Source of the DNA: Halocaridina rubra
Taxonomy: Eukaryota > Arthropoda > Malacostraca > Decapoda > Atyidae
Length of the DNA: 64,000 nt
NCBI GenBank assembly: GCA_037179515.1
Contig: JAXCGZ010021037.1
Span: forward strand, 7,501 to 71,500
Direction of reading: 5' to 3'
Of the stretch, positions 51,815-64,000 are shown in pieces. Every line of letters begins with the position of its first letter. Position 1 is the stretch's first letter. The notes beneath the pieces were generated by a model. It was not told the origin of the DNA. It searched no databases and saw only the letters and a list, made by a program, of their open reading frames with translations. Both the position numbers and the translations under genes were made by a program.

Positions 51815-54445
51815 TTTTAAGAGTGCAACACTGGGACAGGCAGAAACTGCCCTCATCAATAAAGGCCCAGGCACGAGAAAATAGCAAGATGAAGGAAAAG
51901 AAAAAGGTTAAGGATAAGGCAGAGATGAGGTAATGTCACACTAAGGAAAACGACAGCCAGAAAAAAACTCAAAGTACAGAGGACCCAGAGATTTGGAGGT
52001 CTAGGCCCTGCAATGACGATAGATCTGCTTTTTCAAGGATGAAAGGTCATAAGAATTAGGAAAGACAGAAGGAGGAAGAGCGTTCCAGAGTCTGGAGGTT
52101 GATGGGAAGAAGCAGCAGCACCGACCAATCCGTGAGCTACAAATCTCCACACAGTACCTGTGAGATGAGGCCGCTTGGCGAGTGTTACGCTGCCTCGGCA
52201 GTGGGAGAGGAATGCAACTCGCCAACTCATCAGAGCAGCAATGGAAGTAGTAGCGATAGAAAAGAGAAAAGGAAGATGCCTCACGGCAAAGAGAGAGAGA
52301 ATCCAGATTAGAAGTAAGAGAAGGATCATTAATGAGTCTGACTGCCTGAGATTCAACCCTATTAAGGAGATAAGTATAAGAAGAGGCATCCCAGATGTGT
52401 GAGCATTATTCTAAGCAGGGACAGATAAGAACTTTATACATTTTAAGTAACTGTATAACTGTAAAGAGGAAAAGTAATGACGAAAACGAAACAAAACCCC
52501 CAATTCTTTGGATGAAGATTTAGACATTTAGATTATGTGAATCCTCCAAGATAAGTTAGAGGTTACATGGATTCCTAATATGTTGATAGAATTAAGAGGG
52601 GAAATTTCGTTAGTTTCGAAGACAATAGGGTTATCAGGAGGAGAAGAAGATAAAGAGATAGCCAGAAACTGTGTCTTGGAGGCATTGAATTTAGCTAAAT
52701 TTTGAGTGCCCCACTCAGATACTCTCAGGATATCGGAGTTGAGAGTAGAAGAAAAAGTGGTGCGAGACTGATTACGAGTAGCAGATGAAGGTTTTGAAGA
52801 AAAGACTGAGGAAAAGTGAAGGATAGAATCATTAGCAAAGGCATGGAGAAGAGAGGAAGATGGGGATTGTAGAAGATCATTGATGAAGAGAAGGAAGAGA
52901 GTAGGTGAAAGAACAGAGCCCTGTGGAACACCACTGGTAATAGAGAAAGGGCTAGATGTTGCACCATCAACAACTACAGATATAAAACAGTTAGTAAGAA
53001 AACTGGCGATCAGAGAACAGAAAGAAGGGGTAAAGCCATAGGCAGGGAGTTTGGTCAACATAGCCTTGTGCCAGACTCTGTCAAAAGCCTTAGAGATATC
53101 AAGGGCGACGACAAAGGATTCCCCATAGTTCCTCAGAGAAGATGACTATACATGAGTAAGATAGACAGGAGATCACCAGTGGATCTTGCCTTGCGGAAGC
53201 CATACTGATGATTGGAGATAACTGAGATAGATTCAAGGTGTTTCATGAAATGACCATTGAGCAAAGTTTCAAAAACTTTGGCAATAGAGGAGGTTAGGGA
53301 AATAGGTTAGTAGTTTGCAGGAATAGAGCGGTCACCCTTCTTAGGAACAGGTTGAAGTACAGCATGCTTCCAAGATGAAGGATAGACACTGGTTGACGGA
53401 ATGAGGCGAAAAAGACAGCAAAGCACTGGGGCCAGTTTATCTGCAAACTCCTTAAGGAACCTTGCAGGGATACCATCGGGACCAGATGCCTTGTTCGTCT
53501 TTAGTGAGCGAAGAACCTTATGAACTTTGGGTGAAGAAAGGATAAGGCAGGGCATAGGGTTAAGAATGGGTAAAGATTAAGGAACAGGTGTGCTGGAATC
53601 GTTTATAGAAGAGTTGGCTGAAAAAATGAGAGACAAAGAGAGTGGCTTTGTCAGTGGGAGAGCAAGCTACAGAACCATCAGAATGAATGAGAGGGGGAGA
53701 GCTTGAGTTACAGATGTTTTTGGAGAGGGTTTTGGCTAAAGACCAGAAGCATTTGTCAGTGGGAGAGGAGTTAAGGTCGTCAACTTTCCTTCTTATAAAG
53801 GAATCCTTAGACCTTCGAATCTGAGCAGCACAGCAGTTCCTAGCTACAATAAAAGCAGAGCGAGTTAAATCGGAAGGAGAGGCTTGGTAAGATAGGTGTG
53901 CAGGCACAGTGAAACCAAGGTTTAGGGGGAGAGAAAGTTTTTGTAGAAGAGGGGATGTACGCCTCCATTCCCGCGGTCATGATCATAGAGTGGTCAGATT
54001 TACCAAGAGGGGAAAGCACAGAATAAGAGTAGTTTGAAGGGTTAGAAGTATGACATAGGTCAAGAGTGTTTGCTGCATGTTCGCGACGATCAGGAACACG
54101 AGTAGGATGTTTGATAATTTGCTCCAGATCATGAGTAATAGAGAAAGCAAGGGCCTCACTTCTTTCCATATCAGTGTGAGAAGAATGAACCCACTCACTG
54201 TGGTGTACATTGAAGTCTCCAATGTTGAGAACTTTGGCATGTGGGTGAGAAGATAGCAAGGACTCATGATACGATGACAGATATTCAAAGAAAGACACAA
54301 ACTCGGTGGAGTTTGGAAAATGGTAGCAGAAGCAAAGGAAGCTAGTGGTAGTGGAGAGATAGAATTTTAGCCAGAGAACATCAAAGTCGGGAGATTCAAG
54401 GTCCATGAGCCTTGCAGTAGGAGTGTTAATGTTGCAGTAGGCACA
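51815..54445 (-). pseudogene. LINE B (jockey-like non-LTR retrotransposon), longest copy
   Basis: On the minus strand: endonuclease (53,840-54,406; KVLNIGDFNVHHSEW, NTLDLCHTS and GKSDHSM), linker (53,560-53,907), RT fingers (53,307-53,555; LRSLKTNKASGPDGIPARFL, VPKKGDRS), palm (52,528-53,061; TSGVPQGSVLSPTLFLLFIND). The catalytic box reads FANDS where YADDS would be expected. The C-terminal basic block ends SRLWNALPPSVFPNSYDLSS (52,001-52,130), followed by the 3' UTR and tail AGTGTTGCACTCTT plus oligo(A). It has stops and frameshifts and is 5'-truncated inside the endonuclease. Clade is tentative. Confidence 0.85.
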
Positions 54446-54479
54446 GACCCCGGGTGTTCAGTAAATTGCTCTAAAACAT

Positions 54480-56185
54480 TCCTTATTTTTTCTTATCCAC
54501 AGTTGCGTGCCTTTGAAGCATCAGAGTGGGCAGCTTATCTAGTGTCCCCCAGGCACTTGACAACAGGCAGGCTACGAAGGGCATTAACTAAAAGTTCCCA
54601 CCGACGAGTTGATGTGCTGAAAATGCAGTAAACGGTCTCTACCATTTCAAAAAACTTTGAAACAGCAGAAATGTTATCTACAGCAGAATGGCCTACCAGG
54701 TTGAGGGAGTGTGCAGAGCAAGGATTGCAGTCGGCAAGAGGGTTCTTTTCCCGAATTCTTGCTTGCAATCTCGAGTATTTGCCACTCATGTTTGACGCAC
54801 TATCATATGATTGGCCTCTACAGTCAATATACTTAATCTGTAATGCTATGGCAAAGAACACTCACTAAATGGCTCTTTAGTGTTATGTATAAATGTTCCA
54901 TAAACTTTTACTTTTATTTCATATTGCATACCATGGACATTTTGCAAGTATTGCTTCAGAGAGGATGACATTATTATTTAATGTGCATCAGAGTAATATA
55001 CTCTTGTAGATGTGGTTGAAATATATATTCTTTATTTCCAAATAGTAATTCTGTTTTCTAATATCTGTAATGTGAATTGCAGATATGAATTTAAGTGACT
55101 GTAAACATTACATCTATAGTTTAGAAGGTCTTTTTTTTTTGTAGAGGAGTAGAATTTTTATTCTGATTTTGAGTGGACTTTTGAAAGGCAATAATATATT
55201 CATTATTAAAATTCCCAAGTTTTACTGATGTATACCAAGCTCTATTAACAACAGCCCCTCTACAAATATGATGTTTTTCTAAAGAAGTGCAAATGCTGTG
55301 TTCAAGCTCTGCAGCACCATGACCTTTCATCTCAATAAACTACACAAGCATTTCAACAAGCTGACTGTCAAAGACATCGGAAAACACAACACAACTTGTC
55401 AGATTGACTTGCACCAGGGCTGGAGTCGACAAAAAGTGAACAATATTTATCTATCTTGATTTCCTCAATAATCGTGCTCAATAATTCTTGCCCTGTAATA
55501 CAGGTAAGAAACTGATCCCTTCCCCTTATTGCCATACTTTTCTAAGTAAGCGATTAATAATGGATCAAACTGGGAAAATAATTCCAGTGTGCCCAAGAAG
55601 TTGCCACTTAGCCTTCAGCTAAGAAGTTGTTTGTAGAAACTACTCTTTCCAGCACAGCTTTAGCATAAGCACACTCAGCTTGGCACTACCCTATCAACAG
55701 TGAATTCACATAGCCAGATGTCTTTACTTTTCAACACAAAGCCATGATAGCATCCCTGTTGCCTTTACTGCTCACATGAGCCACCATTCTCTATGCAGCA
55801 TTTTTCCAGTCGCAGAAACCACTTTAGGAAAAAGCACTATTTTCTTGTGAATACTGCTTGCATTGGAAGCAAAATGCTTTGCCTGTACTTGGGAGTAACA
55901 AAGCCAGTTTCTTTTTTTCTCTCCATTTGGTAGAGAACAGTAAAACGTGAACTCGCAAAAATATCTTATTTGCTTTCCATCTATTTGAATGGAGTTAGCA
56001 ATGTCTGCAGCTTCAAAGAGGCAGTCACTGCTTCCCTTCCTGCACCAGTAATCATGCAGCTCTTCCATTAAGTCTTGCCACAAACCAATATCAAACTCAT
56101 AGGTAAGGTCTGAACAGGTGATTACCACCCATTCCGGCCATCCCTGGGTCCACTTCAACATTTTCCTTAAATCGATCAAATTTTT
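54480..56185 (-). pseudogene. hAT-type transposase (ZMYM/DUF4371-like), decayed
   Basis: From the N-terminal side: a TTF-like zinc-finger segment (55,772-56,179) with FYCSLPNGEKKRNWLCYS, then around 55,480-55,610 FLGTLELFSQFDPLLIAYLEK and YGNKGKGSVSYL, and the catalytic-region block GQSYDSASNMSGKYSRLQAR with CNPCSAHSLNLVG (54,535-54,861). These are hallmarks of the hAT group domesticated in ZMYM-like proteins. Stops and frame changes throughout. No terminal repeats found; the adjoining LINE B may have cut the 3' part. Confidence 0.8.
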
Positions 56186-58451
56186 TTTTTTTTTATGTAA
56201 TTTAATGCAGACTTAGCTTCTCTCATACCAAAGAGGTTAATTTTAGTGACATGCAGGGTGTGTTTGCCGTATTCATAGTGTTAGCATTACTAAAAGAAAA
56301 GAAAAGGTTGTATGGGCCCCTGCTTTGGTGGGACCCTGCTTTGGTGGACCCCTAGGCTTCAGGCAAGTCAGCCTCATGAATTTGGTGGCACTGACTAGAG
56401 GACCCTTTTTTTTCTGCCGTGAAATTTGAAAATCTTGAACTAAAGATTTTGGCTTGGAGTCCCATAACCTCAGTTGTTGTAAGCACTATAGGTTGGAATT
56501 TATTTTTATTCAGTGTTAATGATTCGCTCTTAGCACTGCCTTATCTTGTCCTTTTCAATCTTTACATGGACAGTTTCAAGTGACTGATGGCAATGGCTTG
56601 GGGCCAGCAGGCCAAAACAGTCTGATAATTAAGAAGGCTTTTACCTCTTTCCCAGAATTCTCTTGTACTTATTTCAGCTCATGCCTCATTAGACCTAGTA
56701 GCTGTCTTATTAGACATTACTTTTCAAGTAAGTGGTTGAGGGACAGGCTCAACTGCTAAATCCTCCAGTACCAGAACGGCCATATTCCGGACTACCATGT
56801 GTCTTTTACACACAAAGCTATAGCATGATCTTTTCAATAGAATTTCTGCATGGGCATGTCGAGTAGGCCTGTTTACTAAGACTGAATCCCTTTGCCATGA
56901 TCAGTAAAGCTGAGAGCCAGTTAGAGGCTCCAGAATCCTGAACTATTTTAATGTTCGTATTTATTTTAGAAGAAATCTGGGCATTGTGCAAGACTTTTAT
57001 AAATATATATATTTTTTTTATTCTTGGATATCATAAATTATCATTATCTGCTCGTGTGTCTTGTGCTGGTATATGATCTTTCAAAGATAAAGTTGGTTGT
57101 GTAGAATTTTAGTACTCATAGAGGGCACTCTTTGCAGGGTTGATTAGACTCTGATTTCCTAATCATGATGGTAAAGTAAGCATTCCCTCTCAGCGTCTGA
57201 ATGTATCTGTCCTTTTCTTGAAACTGGAATTAATCTATATCTAATGCTGTTCCCAAGTTCTTGCAGTTGATTTTTATTATCGGAGTGTTCTTGATATGTA
57301 GGTTCACGTATGTTTCAGATCATATGTGAAGGTAGTGCATACTAGATTTTCTATCAGTTTGAAAACTTCCGTAGTCCATTTTTCTACTCTCACATAAATA
57401 AACTCGGCCTTGAATTATTGTGTTCCAATGGCAGCTTTCAAATTAATTTATTTCAATAATTCTAGTGTTTGTTGTAATTTCTCAGCTTTTTCTATTAGGC
57501 ATGGATTTCTTGTATTAGAGTAGTATCCAAGCACCGGCCCTGGTCTTTGAGCCTGAGCCGTTACTCCTTTAAGTTATCAAAACACTAAGCCTCAAATATC
57601 TCACTTGAAGAGGCTGTATTGAGAGTGCATCTCCCATAGAGGTAACATATCTCATTTTTTCCAGATATTATTATTTGGCAAAAGTTTCTTGAAGACTTGG
57701 TGTGTAAGCTTTAGTAAGCAGCATCAGATTCCTTGAACAAGCACCAAGGTATAGTAATACATAAATACTGTTTGTTGAACAGAATATTCGGGCCATAATG
57801 GAATCAGCATTCCAAACTATCGTCTGTTCCATAAAAGTTTGTTCATTAAATCTCTTTTCAAAGGAGTTTTTTTTTTTAAGGAAACTTGCGTAAATTTTGC
57901 AGCCTTCATTGATGCTATACCTATATATATCTATGAGGATTATTACCTCAGTGGAAGATGCTTTTCCCTATACTCTTCAGCGGGGATATTCGAAGCATAG
58001 TGTCTCTATAAGACCTGTGTAAATTTTGCAGCTTTCTCTGATGCCATATCTTCATATAAGATGTCAAGATCTTCCCCTCTTTCAATTCATATCACCCAAT
58101 TTCTCGGAAAGGCACTGAGGAACAATGAATTTTAACCACGGGTTGTTGAAGACTTACTCTTGGAGAAAGATATTTTACCCCTGTGGAAGAGGAGATTCCC
58201 AATTATCGTTTTTTCCCAAGAGAGCTCCAATCCTGGTGCTTATTCATCAGCCTAACGATGGAGCCTTGGAGCCTTCGAAAGCTCACACACCAAGTCTTCG
58301 AGAAACTTGTGTCAAAGAATCATTACTGAAAAAGAGGATTGTTACCTCAGTTGGAGATGTTTCTCTCTATACTCTTCATAGGGAATATTCGAAACATGGT
58401 GTTTTTCCCAAGACATTTATATATATTGCAGAGATCTTTGATGCCATTTAT
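56186..58451. other. Non-coding stretch
   Basis: No gene recognised. Contains a short repeat CCTGCTTTGGTGG (about 56,318-56,345) and, at its right end, degenerate repeats described separately. Confidence 0.45.
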
Positions 58452-58454
58452 ATA

Positions 58455-58455
<1 letters not shown>
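57880..58455 (+). repeat. Degenerate tandem repeat with GTAAATTTTGCAG motif
   Basis: GTAAATTTTGCAG followed by a TGATGC.AT stretch occurs at about 57,889 and 58,018 and in altered form at about 58,425. TTACCTCAGTGGAAGATG followed by TATACTCTTCA occurs at about 57,944 and 58,347. Copies are 60-80% alike by eye; origin unknown. Confidence 0.5.

Positions 58456-58548
<93 letters not shown>
58452..58548. repeat. (TA)n microsatellite
   Basis: TA array following TATATATTTA. Confidence 0.97.
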
Positions 58549-58553
<5 letters not shown>

Positions 58554-58980
58554 GATGTTCCGTCATTACAGCAGAGGCCCATAAATTTTTAATAAATCCA
58601 TTTTTTTACCTACCTGGTTTGTTTGGTAAATACAAACATTATATGCTAACAGTATGTGATCGTTGCATACAAATACATAGCTAGCAGCACTGTTGTATTT
58701 GTACATATAAAGTTAATGGCTTTATATTATTATTTGTTTATGTATTTTATTATATGAAGGAATTATATTTTATTTATCTACAAAGTTACCAAATACATAG
58801 CCTTAAATATGATCTCCATGCGAAAGAGTTTGTTGAGCATTGCAAAAGAATACATCATCATGTGGCATTAGACTGAGAAGAAGAAGTGTCACTCAGTTTA
58901 CTCTTGTACGCCATATTGTTCTTGTGCTCATCTACTCTATCAGTGGTTTTGTTTATGTTCGCTCAATATTGGCCTGTTCT
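58549..58980. other. Stretch upstream of a transposase pseudogene
   Basis: No gene. Its last part (from about 58,890) probably is the 5' UTR of the TIGD1-like element; a clear terminal repeat was not found. Confidence 0.35.
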
Positions 58981-61150
58981 ATGCCTCACAAATGTAGTGG
59001 TGATTTTACTGACGGCAGTGCTGCAAACAAAAGGAAAGTCATCACCATGGAAATTAAAACTGAATAAATATAACTCTCGGAAAAGGGAGAAAGTGCTTCG
59101 AACATTTGCCGCTCACTGGGGTTAGCCCGTTCGAAGCGGTAATGATCATTAAAGGATAAAGATTGCATCCTAATATATGTGAAAGGTTTTGCTCCTCTGA
59201 TGTTCGCTAAGATTATAAAGCATTGTAGTGGCCTCATAATCAAAATGGAAGAAAGTTATTTGTGCTTTGGCTGGATGCCCAGCATTGACGGCTTATCTCA
59301 TGAGCATCATGTTTATACAGGAAAAAGCTAAAAGATTGTTCAATACCGTCAAAAGTGAAAAGGGGGAAGGGAGTGAAAGTGAAGAGTTTGTGGGTAGCAA
59401 GGGTTGGTTTAATCATTGTAAGACTTGTGCCAATTTGCATAACCTAAGGATGCAAGGTGAAGCTGCTAGTGGTGGTGAGAAAGCAGAAAAAGAGTTTCCC
59501 AGTGTGTCAGCAGAAATAATTAAGGGGGGAGGGGGGGCTACTGTGCTGAACAAGTATAGACATGGATGAGTCTAGCTTGTTTTGGAGGCATATGCCTAGT
59601 CATACATACAGCCAAGGAGGAGAAGACAGAAACAGTCCATAAGGTTAGCAAGGAGAGATTGACTTTGCTTTTGAGGGCTAATGCTGCTGGAGACTGCAAA
59701 CTGAAGCCCTAGTTGGTTTACTTGGCAGAAAGTCTAAGGGCACTCAAAGACATTTGGAAGGGCCAACTGCCAGTTGTCTGGAAGTCAAACAAGAAGGCTT
59801 GGATAATCCTTCAGATACTTGAGGACTGGTTCTGCAACCTTTTTTTGTCGGAAGTGGAGAGGTACTGTTCTTCGAAGGGTCTGCTCTTAAAGGTGTTTCT
59901 AGCTCTGCACAATGCCCCTGGTCACTTCCCGCTTAATACTTTCCTGCTACAGCTAATGCATCAGATGGTCATTGCCTCTTTCAAGGCCTACTACTTCCAG
60001 GACAATTACTATGGCTCTCAGGGCTAATGAAAAGGACAAGAACTTGACTCTCAAGGAGTTCTGGAAGTCAAGAAGTACTGTGCTTCCAAGGGTTTGCCCT
60101 TTAAGGTGTTGCTAGTGCTGGTGAATGCCCTTGATCACCCTCCCTAGTTGGACGACTTTCATCATAATATAACGGTGGTTTACCTTTCACCTAATACCAC
60201 TTCCCTGTTACAGCCAATGGATCTTAGCAATAGTCCTGCAGAGGTAAGAGGCCTTGAAAGAGGCAATGACCTCCAGATCCATTGGCTGTAACAGGGAAGT
60301 GGTATTAGGTGAAAGGTATAAGGTGAAAGGTGAAAAGGTTTATCTTTCACCTAGCACCTCTTCACTGTTACAGCCAATGGGATTAGGAGGTCATTGCCTC
60401 GTTCAAGGCCTATTACTTATGAAGGACTTTTGCTATGTCCTTCTCAAGGCAACTGAGAAGGACAAGAACTTGACTCTCAAGGAGTTTTGGAACTCTTACA
60501 GTATGCTTTAGGCTCTCATGAAAATTGCTGATTCTTGGGAGGAAGTTAAACAGACGAACTTGAATGGGGCATGGAAGAAACTGTGCCTCCAGTGTGTGAA
60601 TGACATTTATAGCTTTGAGGAGGCAGTTGGGGCTGTCATTAAGAACATTGTTACCCTGAGTAAGGAACTCAAGTTGGAGGTGGAACCTTATGATGTAGGA
60701 GAGCTACTGGAATCTCATGGAGAAGAGTTATTGGCTGAGGACCTCATTCAGCTGGAGAAGCAGATGGTTGAAAAGGAAGAAATACCTGCACCAAGCCCAG
60801 ATCCCAAGAGATTCACAACCAGAGAACTGAAATAATATTTTGCCCTGTTAGAGAAAGGGTTGGCAATGCTCCAGGCTCAGGACTCCAACACTGCCAGGTA
60901 CATTAAAATCGCCAAAGGGGTCACGGGTTGCTTGCAGTGTTACAAGAAAATCTAGGAGGAAAAGAAGAGGGCATTCTTCCAGGTTTGTCTCAACCAATTC
61001 TTCGTGAAGGCAGATCCCCCAGAATCATATCCTGTACCCTCTACCCCAGGTGCCTCTATAGACTCACCTGCCCAATTATCTCCATCATATGCTGCAGGTT
61101 CTCTTGCCTCTCCAGACTCATCTGCCCCAGTCTCCACAGCACCTGTATAA
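58981..61150 (+). pseudogene. TIGD1-like (Tigger1 group) transposase, decayed
   Basis: Starts MPHKCSGDFTDGSAANKRKV. It follows the TIGD1 order in shifting frames: HTH, GSKGWFNHCKTCANLHNLRM with QGEAAS, DETG-like segment (now MDESSLFWRHMPS-like, about 59,560), LLLRANAAGDCKLKP, LPVVWKSNKKAWI and DWFCNLFLSEVERYC, LALHNAPGHFPL (where family members have LLLDNAPGH, so the second Asp is lost), LLQPM, ATEKDKNLTLKEFW, and the acidic C-terminus with ELLESHGEELLAEDLIQLEK and PKRFTTREL. Multiple stops, and an internal triplication at 60,180-60,410. It is distinct from the A-D family. Confidence 0.85.
60180..60410. repeat. Triplicated segment (+, -, +) in the TIGD1-like pseudogene
   Basis: CACTTCCCTGTTACAGCCAATGGAT at 60,200-60,224 (third catalytic region), its reverse complement at about 60,277-60,300, and a direct copy at about 60,357-60,380. 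The inverted copy also includes the downstream GTCATTGCCTCTTTCAAGGCC. First and second copies can form a hairpin with about 45-bp stem. Confidence 0.85.
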
Positions 61151-62735
61151 TTTATTTATTTTTTCTTATCCATAAGGGAATCAAACAACATGTAGTTATC
61201 AAAGTGAATTCCTAGATTTTTGACTGTTTTTCTAGGTGTAATGATATTGCCACAAAAACTACTTGTTGCGTTTTCTGAAATTTGTGCAATATGGTACCAT
61301 GAACCAATAAACATGCATTGTGTTTTACTTTTGTTAATTAACAGCCCAATTTCTTGAAAGGAGGTTTGAATTTTTGACAGAATGTTTTCTACTCTTAAGA
61401 TTAACTCTGGGAGATGATTAATATCACCACTAAGGAGTAGCTGAGTGTCATCTGCATATTGTACACCTAGACAGTCGGGAATGAAACAAGATAGATCATT
61501 AACGTAAATGGAGAATAGGATAGGGCCAAGGACTGATCCTTGTGGAACATCAAATGAAACATTTTTGTTGAGATTATGCTGTTAAGATGGATAGACTGTC
61601 TACGATTAGATAGATACTCTCTAAACCAGGTCGGGTCAATATTTAGGTTAGTACATTTATTAATAAGAATTTCATGGTTTACACTGTCGAAGTCTTTTGA
61701 TAAGTCTAATAATACAAGCAGAGAGATATTTTTCTTATCTATATTATTATAAATTCTATTAGTGACTTTGAGCAGAGCAGTTTCCGTTAAGAGTTTCGGT
61801 CTGAAACCATGTTGGTTAAGAGATGATAGTCTGATTGTCTCTAAATTACGACATTAGTTGGTATGCAACAAATTTTTCTAATATTTTAGAGAAAATGGGT
61901 AGCAGGGAAATGGAACGATAGTTTGTCACATCTTCTCTGTCCCCCTTTTTATGCAGAGGTATTACATGTGATTTTTTTTCCAAGAATCAGGAAACCTTTT
62001 AGTAACAATGGAGGTGTTTATAATAGTTAAAAGTAAAATACAATCATGGGTAGAGCATCTTTGATAAATTGAAATGGAATACCATCTGGACCATATGAAC
62101 CAGAGTTTCTTAGACTCTTTATGGTAAGAATTAGGGTAGTACAATCGACAGGATTGATCTTGACGTATTCTCTTATGCTTACATTGGAAGAACTGTCATT
62201 TAAGTAATTACTCATGTCCACTGAGTTGATGTTTTCTTGCGTTTTCTCATATGTATTTTTCCCAATGTTAGCAAAGTAGTTATTAAAGTTTTCCGCATGT
62301 CTTTCAGCTCCGTAATATTTTCGTAACTTTCTGAAGTAGTTTTTCCAATCTGTATCATGCTTCTTATAACTTTCTATGTTGCCGCTGTATCATGTCTAGA
62401 GTCATTATATTGCTTTTGTAAAAGTTTTTAGTACTTATATCGATGAGGGATCTGACACGTTTCTTTTCTACTTTATAGCATTCGCGGAGATTCATATCAA
62501 TCAATTAATTATTAGCTCTTTTTGTATTTGATTTTTTATTTGCATTGCCTCTTTGATATAATTAGTTAGCCAGGGGGCTGAGGGGGGGATTATTTTTCTT
62601 GTTATAATGGGTGCACAATTATCAAGGCATTCACGGAAGACTTTTGTTAGAATTTCAACCTGCAAATCGACGTTTTCTGTGTTTAATATACCATTAAGGA
62701 CATTTCTTTTGTTGATTAATGCTTCACAAAATTAT
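61151..62735 (-). pseudogene. LINE C (non-LTR retrotransposon RT), 5'-truncated
   Basis: On the minus strand, in several frames: YGPDGIPFQFIKDA (about 62,070-62,110), [21 protein letters not shown], a HGFRPK motif, an LLVLLDLSKDFDSVNH palm segment (about 61,690-61,730), an FSIYVNDLSCFIPDCLGVQY stretch with ADDTQ (61,440-61,520), and GIHFDNYMLFDS at the end (61,160-61,210). Intact YADD but numerous stops. Differs from LINE B in sequence; jockey/CR1-like by motifs. It starts right at the end of the TIGD1-like gene. Confidence 0.8.
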
Positions 62736-62737
62736 CA

Positions 62738-64000
62738 GGGGAGCCCGAGCACCAAGAAAACATTAAGATGAAGAAAAAGCAGAATTTTAAGGAGAAGACA
62801 GAATTAAGGGACTGATACACGATAGGAGAAGGACAGACTGAAAAAAATATCTAAGTATTGAGTACCTAGAGATATGACAGGATTAGGCCCTGAAATCACG
62901 ATATACCCGCTTTTTAAAGGAAGATGGGTTATATGAATTAAAAAAGGCAGAAAGAGGAAGAGGGCTCCATATTCTGGAGGTGGATTAGGTGAAGCAGTCA
63001 CTGTACTGAGCAATTACGAGCTAAAACTCTACACACAGGACCTGTGAAATGAGGCCACTTGGCGGGTGTTATGTGGCCTTAGAAGTATGGGAAGGATGGA
63101 ACTCGCCAACTCATCAGAGCAGCGATGGAACTATAGACAAAAAATTGGATTATAATTTTCGGTGAGGAAAAGAGAATCCAGATTAGAAGTAAGAGAGGTG
63201 TCACTGATAAGTCCGATTACCTCAGATTTAACCCCCCTCAAGGAGAAAAATATAAGGAGAAGAACCCTAAATGTGTCTGACCAATATTCTAAGCAGGGAC
63301 GGATAAGACTTTTATAGATTTTAAGTAAATGTAAAGAGGAAAAGAATGACGAAAATGAAGCAAAAACCACCAATTATTTGGATGCAGATTTAAAAATTTG
63401 GATTATATGACTCTACCAAGACAAATTAAAGGATATCTGGATTCCTAATATGTTAACAGAATTAAGAGGGTAAACTTTGTTAGCTTTGAAGACAATAGGG
63501 CTATCAGGAGGAGAAGAAGTTAATGAAATAGCTAGAAACTTTCTTGAAGGCATTTAATTTAACTAAATTAAGGGTGCCCCCACTCATATACCCTCTGCAA
63601 ATCGGAGTTGAGAATGGTAGCAAGAGTGATACGATACTGATTATGAGTAGCATATGAATGCTGTGCAGAGAAGGCAGAGGAAAATGAAGGGTAGAAATCG
63701 TCGGCAAAGGTGTGGAGAAGAGAGAAGGATTGGGCTGAAGAAGATCGTTAATAACGAGAAGTTTCAAGAAGGGAAAATAGAGCAAAGTTTTGAATACTTT
63801 AGTAATAGCAGAGGTTAAAACAATAGTTCGGTAGTTTGAAGGAATAGAGAGCCACCCTTCTTAGGAACAGAATGAAATAGAGCAAACTTTCAAGATGAAG
63901 GATTATACTAATTGAGAGATTGAAAATAAAAAGACTGCAAAGCACAGAAGCCAGTTCATCTGCAAAATCCTTTGGAGCCTTGCAGGAATACCATCGGGTC
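62738..64000 (-). pseudogene. LINE B, second copy, continuing beyond the window
   Basis: Matches 51,850-53,480 in order: GATACCCGCTTTTTAAAGGA-type 3' UTR, GAGCCCGAGCACCAAGAAAA near the tail, CACACAGGACCTGTGAAATG, then the palm and fingers regions (ATCAGGAGGAGAAGAAG; GCAGGAATACCATCGG at the window edge). More diverged, with deletions near the catalytic region, and lacking the last about 40 bp of the tail. Confidence 0.8.

Noticed and set aside
51605..52402. Several overlapping frames of 60-118 codons on both strands
   Set aside because: Explained by the LINE B 3' end and its C-terminal coding region on the minus strand; the others are shadows.

Overview
The window looks like a gene-poor, repeat-saturated stretch of an arthropod nuclear genome, most likely a decapod crustacean (shrimp, prawn or crab). 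This rests on very long (TA)n, (GA)n, (CA)n and trinucleotide microsatellites, many 5'-truncated non-LTR retrotransposons, Tigger/pogo-type DNA transposons, and dispersed repeats I associate from memory with decapods. The species cannot be fixed from sequence alone. No bacterial-style operons, rRNA or CRISPR arrays are present. Nearly every long reading frame is either a transposable-element remnant or translated microsatellite (poly-YI, poly-RE/SL, poly-N/D).

Layout. 1-1,130: a 273-bp tandem repeat carrying a tRNA-like segment, folded into an inverted pair. 1,134-4,330: TA arrays, inverted repeats and a broken CR1-like LINE. 4,331-18,640: mostly non-coding, microsatellite-rich DNA with scattered SINE-like copies, one short DNA transposon next to its own paralogous empty site (13,500-13,863), and a LINE 3' end. 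18,643-34,186: four related Tigger-like elements (one on +, three on -), each bounded by TA repeats; one carries seven copies of a 160-bp subterminal repeat. They are interspersed with a palindrome, two further TIR-like elements, a 182-bp tandem array and an RTE-like LINE containing a SINE. 34,498-40,711: the least repeat-dense part, with a possible two-exon host gene (minus strand, 36,672-40,203, 50 residues) and an exon-like fragment inside a TIR element. 40,712-50,880: a head-to-tail series of CR1-like LINE fragments, one split by a 3.8-kb LTR retrotransposon (45,055-48,868) with 662-bp LTRs, a short target duplication and an unusually long tRNA-Leu-derived primer-binding region. 50,988-51,171: a nearly perfect spacerless palindrome. 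51,815-64,000: three minus-strand LINE copies, a decayed hAT transposase and a decayed TIGD1-like transposase with a triplicated, partly inverted segment.

Two themes connect the parts. First, TA repeats are the boundary of almost every insertion, which fits the TA target of Tigger elements and perhaps tails or seeds of LINEs. Second, fold-back junctions recur (near 403, 27,870, 46,334, 51,080 and 60,200), two of them at short microhomologies, suggesting template switching as a local rearrangement mechanism, or in part assembly artefacts. The most notable single observation is the LTR element whose PBS region copies about 47 nt of a mature leucine tRNA including CCA.
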